Assembly: GCF_024166365.1 (NCBI RefSeq)
Contig: NC_064830.1
Coordinates: 90,822,968 to 90,886,967 of the forward strand
Reading direction: 5' to 3'
Source of the DNA: Elephas maximus indicus
Lineage: Eukaryota; Chordata; Mammalia; Proboscidea; Elephantidae
DNA: 64,000 nt
Within the stretch, counting starts at the first letter, position 1; every line of letters starts with the position of its first letter. The notes beneath the pieces were generated by a model. That model was given only the letters and a program-made list of their open reading frames with translations, made no database searches and was not told the DNA's origin. A program made the translations under genes and the position numbers. Below are positions 19,101-29,127 of this stretch, piece by piece.

Positions 19101-22100
19101 CATTGGTCAGCTTCACTTATCCTGTATTTATCAAGTCTCTTCTAGATAGCACAGATCTAGACGCTGTGATACAAGTCATAGATGGCCCCCGCCCTCATGA
19201 AGCTTATGAATTAATAAATGATAAACAAGTTGTTCAAAGGCAAGAGGAATGTGGTACAAAAGGAGACTGAAGTGACCATCAGGGACTTGCAAGCCTTATT
19301 AAGGTCTTTGTTCTAAGAGTAATGGGGAATCGTGGTGGGTTCTGGCCAGGAAAGTGACCTGATATGATCTCCATTTTTACAGGATTATCTGGCTGCTCTG
19401 AGAAAGCCTGAAGAAGGGTGAGAATGGAAGGAGACTAGCTAGGAGGCAAACTGATTTTTTCAGCAACAAGATGGTGGTGATAGGGGTATGGAGTAGGTAA
19501 ATGGATTATAGAGATTTAGGGGGAAAAGTAACAATTAAGGGAAGGTTTAGCTGAGGCCAATAGGTGATGGGGAAGAGGAGGAGGCATGGATGACCAGGCT
19601 TCTTGTTGGTATAGCTGGGGGTGAAGGTGTTGGTCACTGAGACAGGGAACCCTAAAAGAGGTCTGGAGGGCCAGAGTTCATGGTCCTGTTCTATTCCCTT
19701 ATTAGACAGACAATGAGACCGAAGCCCCAAGGGTGAAGTTTAGTAGCAGAATCTGGAGCAAATGTCAGAGGTCACAATCCTTGGTCCACTACAGCAGTGA
19801 TTCTCTCTAGGGTGATCCTGTCCTTGAGGAGTGCACGTGTGCCCATGGCATTTAGTGGCTGGGCCAGGGGGGCTAAATGCTCTTCATCACAAAGAACTGT
19901 TGCACCCCAGATGCCAGCAGTGCCCTGTGGAGAAACACTGCTTTAAAGTGATTTTCAACAGATAAACAGGTCTTTGAAATGGGTCTTACATGTCTGCTTG
20001 AGTCTTTACTCTGTGCCGGGCACTTAACCCTGTGGTGGAGACAGGTGAGCTCTTTAATGAACTTCACCCGGCCTCAATTTCTCATCTGGATGAGGCCAGG
20101 TGAGCAGCCTGCAGAGAGGAAAAGCTCACGCTTATGCTGCTTGTCCCTCCATCTTCACCGTTGCTGTCTGTTCCTCATACCCACTGTGTTCCTTCTTGCC
20201 TCTGGACTTGACCCGCGCTATTCCTTCTGCCCAGAACACATTCACAGCACCTTGAACTCACACTTCATGACCCAAATGAAACATTACTGTCCCAGGGAAG
20301 GCCTTCCTGCATCTCCTGACCAGGTTGGATTCCCCACCGACCCTCCCTCAGGTCCCTAAATTTCTCCTCTGGAATACCTGTACTTATAATTCTAGAAATA
20401 TTTGTACAATTGCCTGTGTACTGTGCTAAACATGCTAGACACTCAATATATATATTTTTTGAAAGAATGAAGGTTCTTGTCAAGATACTGACATTGGACC
20501 ACTCCAATGGAAGTGCCTCTCACTTCCAAGCTCCTCCACCAGTCCTGTGGCTCCAGACACTACCTTAGACGGACTGTCAGAGGCACTACAGCCTGCCTGG
20601 CAAGAGGACAATCAGAAAACACGGCTGATGCTAGGTCCCAATAAAAATGTCAAAACTCTCTCACCCTTCTAAGAGGTGCCTTGAGAGCAGGGCCCAGGCT
20701 AGGCTCACCTGGGGGCCCCAGGTGAGCCCAAGCACAGACAGTATCACCAAAGGCAGGTACCTTAGGGATGGGGGTGCCCCAGCGGTGGGTACCTTGGCCA
20801 GGTTGCTGGTGCAGACAGTTATGGTGAAGCAGATTGGGAGTACAGGAGCCATAATCTCAAGGAACATGGCTACATCATTGAGGATGTCAGCAAAAAGCCT
20901 GGGGGAAGGGATCAGAGGTTAGAGGTCAGGGGGAAGAGACCTTCATAAAAGAGGGCTCCCTTCCCCTCCGCCTCAGCCCCTCCTTACCTCCACTGCTTGG
21001 CATTACAGTCCAGTTTGCTCCTGTTGGGAGGATAAGAATATTGTGATTTTGACTTAAGGAGAAAACATTCCGTGGGCAGTACGGGGAGTCCCAAGCTGTG
21101 GTAAGGTCTGAGGGGCTCTGGAAAACCCATACCCCCAGCCAGATTATCTGTCCCACAGCCTGTCACTGCAGCCTGAAATGCCACCATTAGCTGGGAGGAC
21201 CACCTAGTGTTCCTTCCTTACTAAGCGGTGACTTACCAAGGGAAAAACTGCCTTGTAGCTGCTCCCTACCCTCTGGCCCTCTGAGAGGCTAGACCTGGGT
21301 TCCTCTGCCATCTGCCCTCCTCCTCCTCCTGCTTCACTGAAAATACCCAAAAAGAAGTCCATATATTTTGGTGTAACCAAATTAGTGTAACCCCTCATGG
21401 TATAGATAATTAGCTCAAGAGGAGACAGGACTTCTCTTGGATCATCTGGAGAGTGGCGGGAAAGGCCAAGAGAGACCCAGGCTGAAAACCCGGCCTCAGA
21501 TTTTTCTACTACACAGCACTGCAGATGGCTGCCTCTGTTGCATCAGGCAGAGTGGCTGCCTGGCCTGTGTACAAACACCTGGGGACCACTCCTCCAAGAT
21601 CCCAGTGGCAGATGTTGTAGCCCTCAGTTTAGCTCGGGATTTGCAGTATCAGCCCTGACGCTTAATTTGAAATCTCCTGGAGGGAAAGGGAGCATTCCTA
21701 GTGGGGTACGGGATGCACAGTGGGGAGAAGAAGCAGGACTAGAACCCAGGAGTAAAACCTGTGGCCTGGTCCAGGGCTCTGCTCACTAAACCAGCTGGCT
21801 ACCATGGAAAAAGTACAGGCTTTGGGCTCAAATCCCATCTTACTAGTTATATACTATGTGACTTTGGGCAAGTAACTTCTTTCTCCTAGGTCTGTTTCAC
21901 ATCTCTAAAATGGACACATTCAACCCTATCTTAAGAAGTTCTTAGAAGAGCTAGAGACGATGTACAGAAAGTTTCTGGGGCAGAGTTAGAGCTCACTGTT
22001 ACCTGCAGCTAGTTTAATGAGCGCTTATTATGTACCACGTGATGCACTGAATCCTCACAACCACAATCTATGGCCCAGCCCAGACTATGGCAGATACTAT

Positions 22101-25100
22101 TATTACCACTGCCACTGCTAAATCACTCCTGACACTGCCCGGTACTGCCTGGGGGAGGAAGTTGGCAGCACAGGATTCTTAACCCCTTCCATTATATATT
22201 TTATATATAATGTGATAAAACTATTTACAAAAATAGACATGACCCTTGTTTGGGGGGAGCAGCCAGAAGTCTGCTGACTGGGAAGACAAACTCACCCCTT
22301 CCACCAAGCAAAGATGATGCGGCCCAGCATGCCAGTCGAATCTGGGGGAGAAAAGAGGGCGCTGATTGGGAAGGAACAAGGAAGAGCCTTGAGGGCAGTG
22401 AGGCCTGGCAGACCCTGGGACTGAATCGCCTGAGTCACACTGGGTCACTGACCTTGGGAGCTGAGTCTTGTGTGTCAAGTTATGGACAGACATACCTAGA
22501 CTCTGGGTCATCAGCAAGAGTCCAGACCCAGCAGTTCCTTGGAACGTACCCGAGAAAAACATGTACCATGCACACTGAAAGTCATAAACAAGAACATTCT
22601 CCACAGCATTGCTCATACCAGCAAAAACAAACAAAAAACTGGGAATGATGCCAATGCCCGTCAATGGGAAAATGCATAAATAAATTCTGGTATATTCACT
22701 CAATGGCATATCGAGCAGTGAATAACAACTACCTACATCAACATACATAAATCCTATATTCCAAAAATCTTGCAGAAAAATCATGAAGCAACTCAGTTCT
22801 GCTGTCATGTCACAAAAACAGCCAGGCATGGCTATGTTACAATAAAACTATTTACAAAATCAGAAAGTGGAGCCGTTCCTGGTCTAAATCAGTGTATATT
22901 ATACTGATTGCAGTCAGCTCTTTACATTAGATTTTGAGGCTAAGCTACATATATCATGACAAACTTCCCATAAAGCTCTAAAACAACTAAAACTAAACTA
23001 TACAGTGTCTAAATATACATATCTATGTGGTAAAACTATTAAAAAAAAAAGCAGGGAATCCTAAGTGAAAAGTTTAGAGGTTATTGTTAATATCTAACTC
23101 TTAGGCTGGGCAGTGGGTTCACAGGTGGTCACTAAGAGTGTAAATAAATTAAAAAAGGGACTTTAACTACAGGCTGGTGACTGAGCATGCTGGCCGGTTA
23201 AAGGCACAGAGAAAGGACACCTCAGGCTGGAGAAGGTCAGAGAAGTCTCTGGAATCCACTGGATCTTCCCTTCCACACAAATGCAAACTGGTTATCTACT
23301 TTGTGCCAGGTACTATGTGAAGCAGGGGCTTGCTGCAGTGAACCAGTCATGGTGCTAGCCTCAAAATCTAACGTAAAGAGCTGACTGCAATCAGTATGAT
23401 ATATACTGATTTAGACCAGGAACAGCTCTACTCTCTGATTTTGTAAATAGTTTTATTGTAACATAGCCGTGCCTGGCTGTTTTTGTGACACGACAGCAGA
23501 ACTGAGTTGCTGCAAAAGAGACTGTATGCCCTGGAATGTTTATCACCCTGCCCTTTACAGAAGAAGTTTGCCAGGCCCTACTTTAGACCATTCGTTATGC
23601 TGGGAGTACCAACCATCAAGCCTAGCAGGCAGAGCACAAGGAATACTTTAGAACCAGACAACTGGGATGGACTCACACTGTGGGCAGGGGGCTCCAACTT
23701 GTTTGAGCTTGAGGGCTTGGACCCTTCAGCTGGGGATGCAAGGAGAAGACAGCTAGGCTGTGGAAAGGAGGGTTGCGAGCTTCCCACAATATATAAAGAT
23801 GGTGACACACGCCAGCCCTCCCCATTCTCCACTGGAAAAAGATACACTCACTCCTCGTCACAGCTTCTGTTCTTGGCCACTGAGGTCTTCTAACTAGAGA
23901 TCTGACCAGACATCCTTACGCCACCCTGCACACTCTGGTGGACACCTAAAATACCTGTACCTTTCATTTTTACAACAATCCTATGGGCTTGAGAGGGACC
24001 ATCCTCTTTCACAGATGAAGCAACTAAAGCTAGAGATGGTGTTCCCCACTGCTATGTCCAGCAAGACTGCCTGGGTGGCCAGGGATAAGCAAAGGCCTGG
24101 AAAAGTGAGATGAGGCATAGCAGCAGGAGCATGGAGGTCTAAGTTCTCTCACCGGCTCTTCTTGGTTGCATGTCTAGCTTTTCTGGAAGAATCTGAAGCT
24201 ATGGCAACACTGGGCCCATCTTTCCTCACCACAGTTGGCTGGGGCTGAGCAGCAGCTGCCTCATTCAGAAGTGGTATGTGTACAACACAGTTCCTGTCCC
24301 ACCAGCTCTGCTCCTCCCATTTGTGCCCCCTGCTGGGCTCTGGAAGTAATACCCACCATGGTGGCTTTACAAAGATTGCTTACGTTTACCCTCTTCCCTT
24401 CAGGTTTTATTCTACACAAATTGTTCATTATCCTATTTAATATTCTCATATTAGAACAACAAATTAGAAACAAGTTTGTAAAATCCTTTCTAATTAAGAG
24501 GGCTTCTTTTAATATCAGTAACAGGCTCTAAGGAAACCCTGGTGGCATAGTGGTTAAGTGCTACGGCTGCTAATCAAAAAGTCAGCAGTTCAAATCTGCC
24601 AGGTGCTCCTTGGAAACTCTATGGGGTAGTTCTACTCTGTCCTGTAGGGTCGCTATGAGTCAGAATCAACTCGACGGCACTGGGTTTGGTTTGGTTAACA
24701 GGCTCTAAAGTAAATGGATATTCTTTCAAACCTTAAAATTGTCTTATTTTTTCTTAACCTGTTTGAGCTGAAGAAATATATAGGCAACATGTGGGTGATA
24801 GGACTGGGATGCTCAGACATGGCATGAAAACACCAACCACTGACCCACACACTCCAACTATATTCCAAAAACTCAGCCAACAGGAGAGGAACTAAAAAGA
24901 CCCAAATTTAGCACAGTGTAGTAGTATGCAAATTGACCCTGGAGCTAGACCACCTAGGTTCAAATCCACGCCCTACCATTTACTGGCTGTGTGACCCTGG
25001 GCAAGTTACTTTTCTTCATCTGTAAAATGGGAATGGCAGTACCTATCTCAGAGTTGGCGTCTTCAGTTTGTGCAAACAGTTAAGCGCTCAGCTGCTAAAT

Positions 25101-26920
25101 GGAAGGTTACTGGGTTTGAGTCTGGCCAGAGATGCCTTGGAAAAAAGGCCTGGCAATCTACTTCAGAAAAATCAGCCACTGAAACCCTATGAAGCACATA
25201 CTCAGAACTGATTCAAAGACAACTGGTTACCGGTTATCTCAGAGTTGCTGTGAAGACTGAGTCAATAAATAAATATAAAGCCTGGCACATAAGCACTGTT
25301 TGTGTGAACTATTATTCTTACTAAAGAGACAGGTCAACAAGCCACTTGCACTATTAGAGAATGGACATCTTTCCAGAGTCACCTTTGGCCAGTTTGCTCA
25401 TGCCTTAATGGCAAAAGTGTTAAGCAGGAGCCTTCTGAGTCTTCAAAAGATCTAGGGGTGTTCACCAGGGATGCGGCCAGGATGATGCTAGAAGCAGAAT
25501 GATCTTCGCCTTGGGTCTGATTTAAATATCCACTGCGAACAGTAATGAAAGAGAAAGGACGGTGGGGAAAGCCATGGGCCTTCCTGACGCAGAACACATG
25601 GCAGCTGGCCATTTCCCTTTTCTCTGTTTTGCTCTGTACATGGCATGGTACCAAACTGTTATGTTTTTTTTCTCTTAGTGGTTTCAAAATAAGCTGTAAA
25701 CACTCAACAGATGGTTACAATTATTTATAGCATCATCTAACATGTAGAGGCTCTAGAATGCCTTTCATCTTTTCTGGAACGTCCTCTCTTTCATTCAGGA
25801 CCACCTACTACCATTATTTTCTCTGGAACTAAGGAGTTTTCCATATTCCAGGCAGCTGGTAGTTTTATTCAGTAACTACACTCTAATGACTAGTGGTGAA
25901 GGGGAGAGCATGATTAACTTAGGGATCTGGGATGGCACAGTAGTTAAGAGCTACAGCTGCTAACAAAAAGGTGGGCAGTTCAAATCCACAAGGTGTTTGC
26001 TGGAAACCCCATGGGGCAGTTCTACTCTGTCCTATAGGGTCGCTATGAGTCGGAACCAACTCGACAGCGTCGGGTTCGGATTAAAGCAGTCTGTATGGTG
26101 AACAGGATGTGGCTGCTGGGGTGGTGTGTGCGGCATGAGGGTATCCCAGCTGTGGGTGATGAGGTTTCGATGCAAGGCGCTATTCTAGGCACTGGGGAAA
26201 CTTGGCTCCTGCAAGTCCAAAAAGGGGAGCCACAGGAAAAGCTGGGCGGAGAGCAGCGATAGGTGAGGCTCCAGGGGCCCATCTCACCTTTCACAAGCCA
26301 GGTGGCCGTGGCAGCTGAAACAGAGGCTTTTGCATCCCCCACCCCTATGCCCAGCAAGACTGCCTGGGTGGCCAGGGCGCCCGAGAGGCTGGAAGCAAAG
26401 GCCTGGAGAAAAGAAGAAGTGGGGTGAGAAGTCGGAGCAAGAGCATGAAGGTCTAAGTTCTATTATCGGCTCTTCTTCGTGGTGTGTGACCTGGGCCATG
26501 TTATTCCCGCTCTCTGGGCCTGTCTTCCCGCTGTAAATGAAGGGTAGGTGACCCGGGACTCTGACCCCACCCCACACCCCCGGCCATATGCCGCCTCCAG
26601 CTTCAGACGCCTGGGCTGACCTGCACGGAGTCCCACAACTGGTACGGCAGATAGTCGGGGCTGACGCTGTCAGGGAAGCCCTGCGGCAGGAACACAGCCA
26701 GGAGACCGGAGAGAGGTGAAGAGGCGGCCCCAGGAGTTCCCCCTCTGCCCCCATCTCGTCCTGCGGGTTTCACCGAGAAGGCCCCGGAGAGCCCCCACCA
26801 GCGCCACGCCCCGGCCTCCCACTGCAGGCCCCCGTCAGCGGCGGCGCGGCACCCCCGGGCCGTCCCGGAGCCAAACCGCTCCGAGCACAGGGTGACGGCA
26901 AGCCCCCTGCCCTCGGCCAT
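13138..26920 (-). CDS. RUSF1: RUSF1 (C16orf58), RUS/DUF647 family membrane protein, complete coding region
   Basis: RUSF1 belongs to the RUS (root UV-B sensitive, DUF647) family. The plant members act in UV-B and vitamin B6 responses; the animal role is not settled. Thirteen coding exons are read on the minus strand, in transcript order: 26621-26920, 26288-26402, 22296-22341, 20988-21020, 20793-20898, 18442-18543, 16040-16110, 15776-15960, 15638-15695, 15156-15226, 13912-14055, 13725-13802 and 13138-13235. They join to 1407 nt, or 468 residues, the same length as human. The DUF647 core is clear: VFLPQGFPDSVSPDYLPYQL, then a Gly/Ala-rich helix with GIGVGDAKASVSAATATW, then RIIFAWWKGSKLDCNAKQWR. 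The C-terminal part has LFPKFLKGLQDAGWK. The start ATG follows human MADDAG in position (MAEGRG) and lies in a CpG-rich first exon. Intron 2 (about 3.9 kb) is repeat-rich and holds a partial copy of exon 2. Confidence 0.96.
14282..14568 (+). mobile_element. 5'-truncated RTE LINE, 3' end only, in RUSF1 intron
   Basis: The fragment matches the last ~285 bp of the full RTE at 34863-38080. It carries the coding remnant RGRPSTRWIDTAAATM and the shared tail ATGAGTCGGAACCGACTCAA followed by AACAACAAC. It lies between RUSF1 coding exons 11 and 10. Confidence 0.9.
17185..17333 (+). repeat. MIR SINE
   Basis: The MIR core pattern is seen: 'CCTTGTTTCCTCATCTGTAAAATGGTG', then 'TTAAAGATCTAATGAGTTCA' and a 'GCTTAATAAATGTTG' end. 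It abuts the long AfroSINE-type element at 17334. Confidence 0.8.
17334..17690 (-). repeat. Long AfroSINE-type SINE (~340 bp class)
   Basis: The sequence is a close relative of 40646-40980. Shared blocks are 'CACAGCAACCCCATG'-like, 'GTGATCTATAGGGTTTTCAT', 'TCAGCATCATAGCAACAT' and 'GAGGTACAT'. Two such copies in one window show it is a distinct SINE subfamily, longer than the common AfroSINE. It lies in a RUSF1 intron. Confidence 0.75.
21795..21990 (+). repeat. MIR SINE in RUSF1 intron
   Basis: The fragment shows 'GGCTTTGGGCTCAAATCCCATCTTACTAGTTATATACTATGTGACTTTGGGCAAG' in pattern, which is the MIR core, followed by the 'CATCTCTAAAATGGACACATTC' block. Confidence 0.8.
22555..22786 (+). repeat. 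L1 3'-end fragment
   Basis: The blocks 'CAATGCCCGTCAATGGGAAAATGCATAAAT' and 'GGTATATTCACTCAATGGCATA' in pattern are typical of mammalian L1 3' regions. It ends where the 156-bp inverted-repeat arm begins. Confidence 0.65.
22787..22942 (+). repeat. Left arm of a 156-bp inverted repeat
   Basis: This segment is the reverse complement of 23356-23511. Both arms are exactly 156 bp with no indel and about ten mismatches by eye. The spacer is 413 bp. The arms include a hAT-like 'GTTACAATAAAACTATTTACAAAATCAG' motif and unrelated flank, so the duplication is larger than one transposon end. Confidence 0.92.
23356..23511 (-). repeat. Right arm of the 156-bp inverted repeat
   Basis: It pairs with 22787-22942. 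In this orientation it runs straight into a hAT-Charlie-type remnant, so this copy looks like the parent and the left arm the inverted daughter. Confidence 0.92.
23440..23592 (+). repeat. hAT (Charlie-type) DNA transposon remnant
   Basis: The blocks 'TTTTGTAAATAGTTTTATTG' and 'CCCTTTACAGAAGAAGTTTG', ending near CTACTTTAGACC, match the well-known end of a Charlie-type non-autonomous hAT element. The subfamily is not assigned. Confidence 0.6.
24052..24165 (-). pseudogene. Partial duplicate of RUSF1 exon 2 with its acceptor and upstream intron
   Basis: This aligns with 26345-26490. It carries the first part of RUSF1 exon 2 (including GCAAGACTGCCTGGGTGGCC on the + strand), the acceptor-side CCTGGA and the adjoining intron. 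A stretch of about 15 bp inside the exon copy is missing. The second half of exon 2 and its donor are not duplicated. It lies inside intron 2 of the same gene, downstream of the true exon in transcript order, so it offers a decoy 3' splice site. Confidence 0.85.
24532..24695 (+). repeat. AfroSINE with 13-bp target duplication
   Basis: A full head (AGGAAACCCTGGTGGCATAG) and tail (CGACGGCACTGGGTTTGGTT) are present. Flanking direct repeats TAACAGGCTCTAA lie at 24519-24531 and 24696-24708. Confidence 0.95.
24920..25310 (+). repeat. MIR SINE split by an AfroSINE
   Basis: MIR sequence (GTGTGACCCTGGGCAAGTTA, then the CATCTGTAAAATGGGAATGG block) stops at 25056 and resumes at 25235 with the AAGCCTGGCACATAAGCACT end. 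The break is the SINE listed at 25057-25234. Confidence 0.9.
25057..25234 (+). repeat. AfroSINE variant inserted in MIR
   Basis: The element is bounded by exact 13-bp repeats TATCTCAGAGTTG at 25044-25056 and 25235-25247. It has the GTTAAGCGCTCAGCTGCTAA head and a diverged tail (CAGAACTGATTCAAAGACAA), so it belongs to an older or different subfamily than its neighbours. Confidence 0.92.
25928..26083 (+). repeat. AfroSINE in RUSF1 intron 2
   Basis: The tail GGGTCGCTATGAGTCGGAAC and the head GGCACAGTAGTTAAGAGCTA are clear. It is relatively little diverged. Confidence 0.93.
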
Positions 26921-27165
26921 CCCGGCTCTCTTCGCCCGCGTCCAGCCAGATGAACGACGTGGCCAAGCGGCGCTTCCTGATCGGCGACGGCGGCTGCAGA
27001 GGGGCAATCTTCCTTCGCGAAACGGCGTGCGGGCTCTGTGTCCCCCTTTGTCCTGTCTTGGAACCAGACTATCCGCTTCCAACCTCCAGGTTTCCCGCTT
27101 CAGACAGCCTTGGGCGGGTCCCAGCCCCTGTTCGTTGTAGCACTTTGTAGCTGGGCCCGCCAAGT
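26640..27165 (-). promoter_or_regulatory. CpG-rich promoter and first exon of RUSF1
   Basis: CpG density rises sharply here compared with flanking DNA (for example runs such as GGCGACGGCGGC and CCCCGTCAGCGGCGGCGCGG). The region spans the RUSF1 start codon (26918-26920) and about 250 bp upstream. This suggests a housekeeping-type promoter. No TATA box is seen. Confidence 0.75.
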
Positions 27166-29127
27166 CCGGGAAGAACCAGAATTCCTGTGACCTGGGACCG
27201 TCAGCTTTAGGGGAGAAGGAAAGAGCGCGTCCCTAGGGAAAAATTGTGTTCAAGACTCAGTTCAGCCACAAAATCTTTAGCTGTGTGACTTTGGGCGACT
27301 CAGTGTTCCTCTCTAGGCCACAGGTGCCTTGTTTGTCGCGAGGCCAGGGGCTACATCTATTTTTACTCCTTATTTTCCCCCACTACCCAACACAAAGTAG
27401 GTGCTCAAAGATATTTATGAATGAATTATCCCCCAGAAGATCCCCGAGGCCATGTGGAGCTGCCCAGTGTTTTTTCTTTTTCTTCAGGGTGTCTCTGGCC
27501 TCTACTAGAAATTCTTTGCCTTTCTGCCTTCCCTGAGACTGGAAGATTATTATTTCTGAAAGGGCGTTGAGGACATCTGAGGGATGGGAAAACAGAGGGG
27601 TTGCAATAATAGTGTCAGAAAACAAGTAAAAACAGGTAGGGAAATGCCCGAGAGTGTGTGGGGAATGTCCATGAAGTTAGGGAGAGTCCAAAGACAGTGC
27701 TGCCCTCCCTACCTCTGAACATACCTCTTTTTCTTTTTCCCTCCCTCCCTTTCTCTTTCCCATGCAGTGCAGTATACTGCATCCAAATTAGAAATTTGCC
27801 AAAAGAATACTCTTTCATTCAGAAAATAAAATAACCTGGTTCCATAGCCTGACCTTCTTAGCGCTACCCACTCCCCTCACCCCCCACCCCCACCCCAACA
27901 GTTTGGCCTTAACTGATCCGTTCCCTACTGGAAACTTCTGATTGTCTCAAACTATCTCCTGCTTCATGGACCTCAGCCTGGGCTGTCCTTCCACCCCGTC
28001 TCACATTATCAGAGACTTACTTAGAGTCTCTGAGGTCAGGATAACCTGGGACACTTTTTTTTTTTTTTTAAGTTTCCTGATAGAGTGAAAAATTAAAGTG
28101 TTCCAAACATTGTGTTATATTTTAAGTGTTAGCCTCTGTTAAAAAATAATCAAAATAAAAGAAGTTGAAACATATGGTTTATTCTGAGCAGTTAGTCTAT
28201 ATGCATATAGAGAGACCGTTCTGATTTCAAAAAAGCAAATGGCTGGAAGAAGGCTAGTTACAATGATGCTTATAAAGAGGAGGGAGAAGAATAGAAGACC
28301 AACCATTGGCTAATCTTAACATGACTGATTGAACCCTGCCTTCCACCTGTTACTGAGATCAATTGATATATCACTAGGTGGCCTCTGGTCTGGCAGCTAA
28401 AAATTTGGTTTTGTGGGTATGAAAAAACCTTAAAATCAAAGATGTCTGTTTTTAACTTTTCTCTTTGAAACTTCTGTGTGGCTTTGTGGTAACAGCTTAG
28501 TGGTTATGAGAACTCTGAGGCCAACCTATTTTACTTCAGAGGTCCTGAGTTTGAATCCAGATTCTGTCTCTTAGTAGCTGTGAGATCTTGGTCAAGTTAC
28601 TTGCTTAGTTTCTTTATCTGTAAAATGGGAGTAATACTAGTACTAGACCTTCATGACTAGTGTTACCACATAGGGTTGCGATGACAAATGAGTCATACGT
28701 ATGAAGCTCTTAAACTATGTTTGGAACATAGTAGGTGCTATTTAAGGAACCCTGATGGTGCAATGGTTAAGTGCTCAGCTGCTAACCAAAAGGTCAGTTG
28801 TTCAAAGCCACCAGCTGCTCCACAGGAGAAAAGACCTGGTGATCTGATCCTGTAAAGTTTTCAGCCTGGGAAACCCTATGGTGGAGTATTACTCCTGTAG
28901 GGTCATTATGATTTGGAATCGACTCAACAGCACACAACAACAGGTGCTATTTAGGTGTTCATCATTATTATTTAGAGATGTCAAGTGTCCAAATTTGAGG
29001 TCCTTTGCTCTAAGTAAGGCAGGTCAAATGACCTTCATGACTAGTGTTACCATTTATTGTCCAAACCAGGACTTCTGAGTAGCACTAAAGAAGGCACCGT
29101 TAGTAATGACACTGGGATTGTTGTTCT
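27166..29127. other. Spacer upstream of RUSF1: old SINEs and simple sequence
   Basis: A MIR-like fragment lies near 27246-27430 and a second MIR at about 28485-28740. An AfroSINE lies at 28745-28941. A 23-bp exact direct repeat (28646-28668 and 29030-29052) is present. No coding exon is recognised. Confidence 0.6.
28745..28941 (+). repeat. AfroSINE with 12-bp target duplication
   Basis: The element is flanked by AGGTGCTATTTA at 28733-28744 and 28942-28953. It has the longer internal segment 'GGAGAAAAGACCTGGTGATC' seen also at 40410-40607, so these two form one subfamily. Confidence 0.93.

Noticed and set aside
24532-24695. tRNA genes at the AfroSINE heads
   Set aside because: Box-like motifs are inherited from the tRNA-derived SINE head; no cloverleaf is kept and the copies have SINE tails and target duplications.
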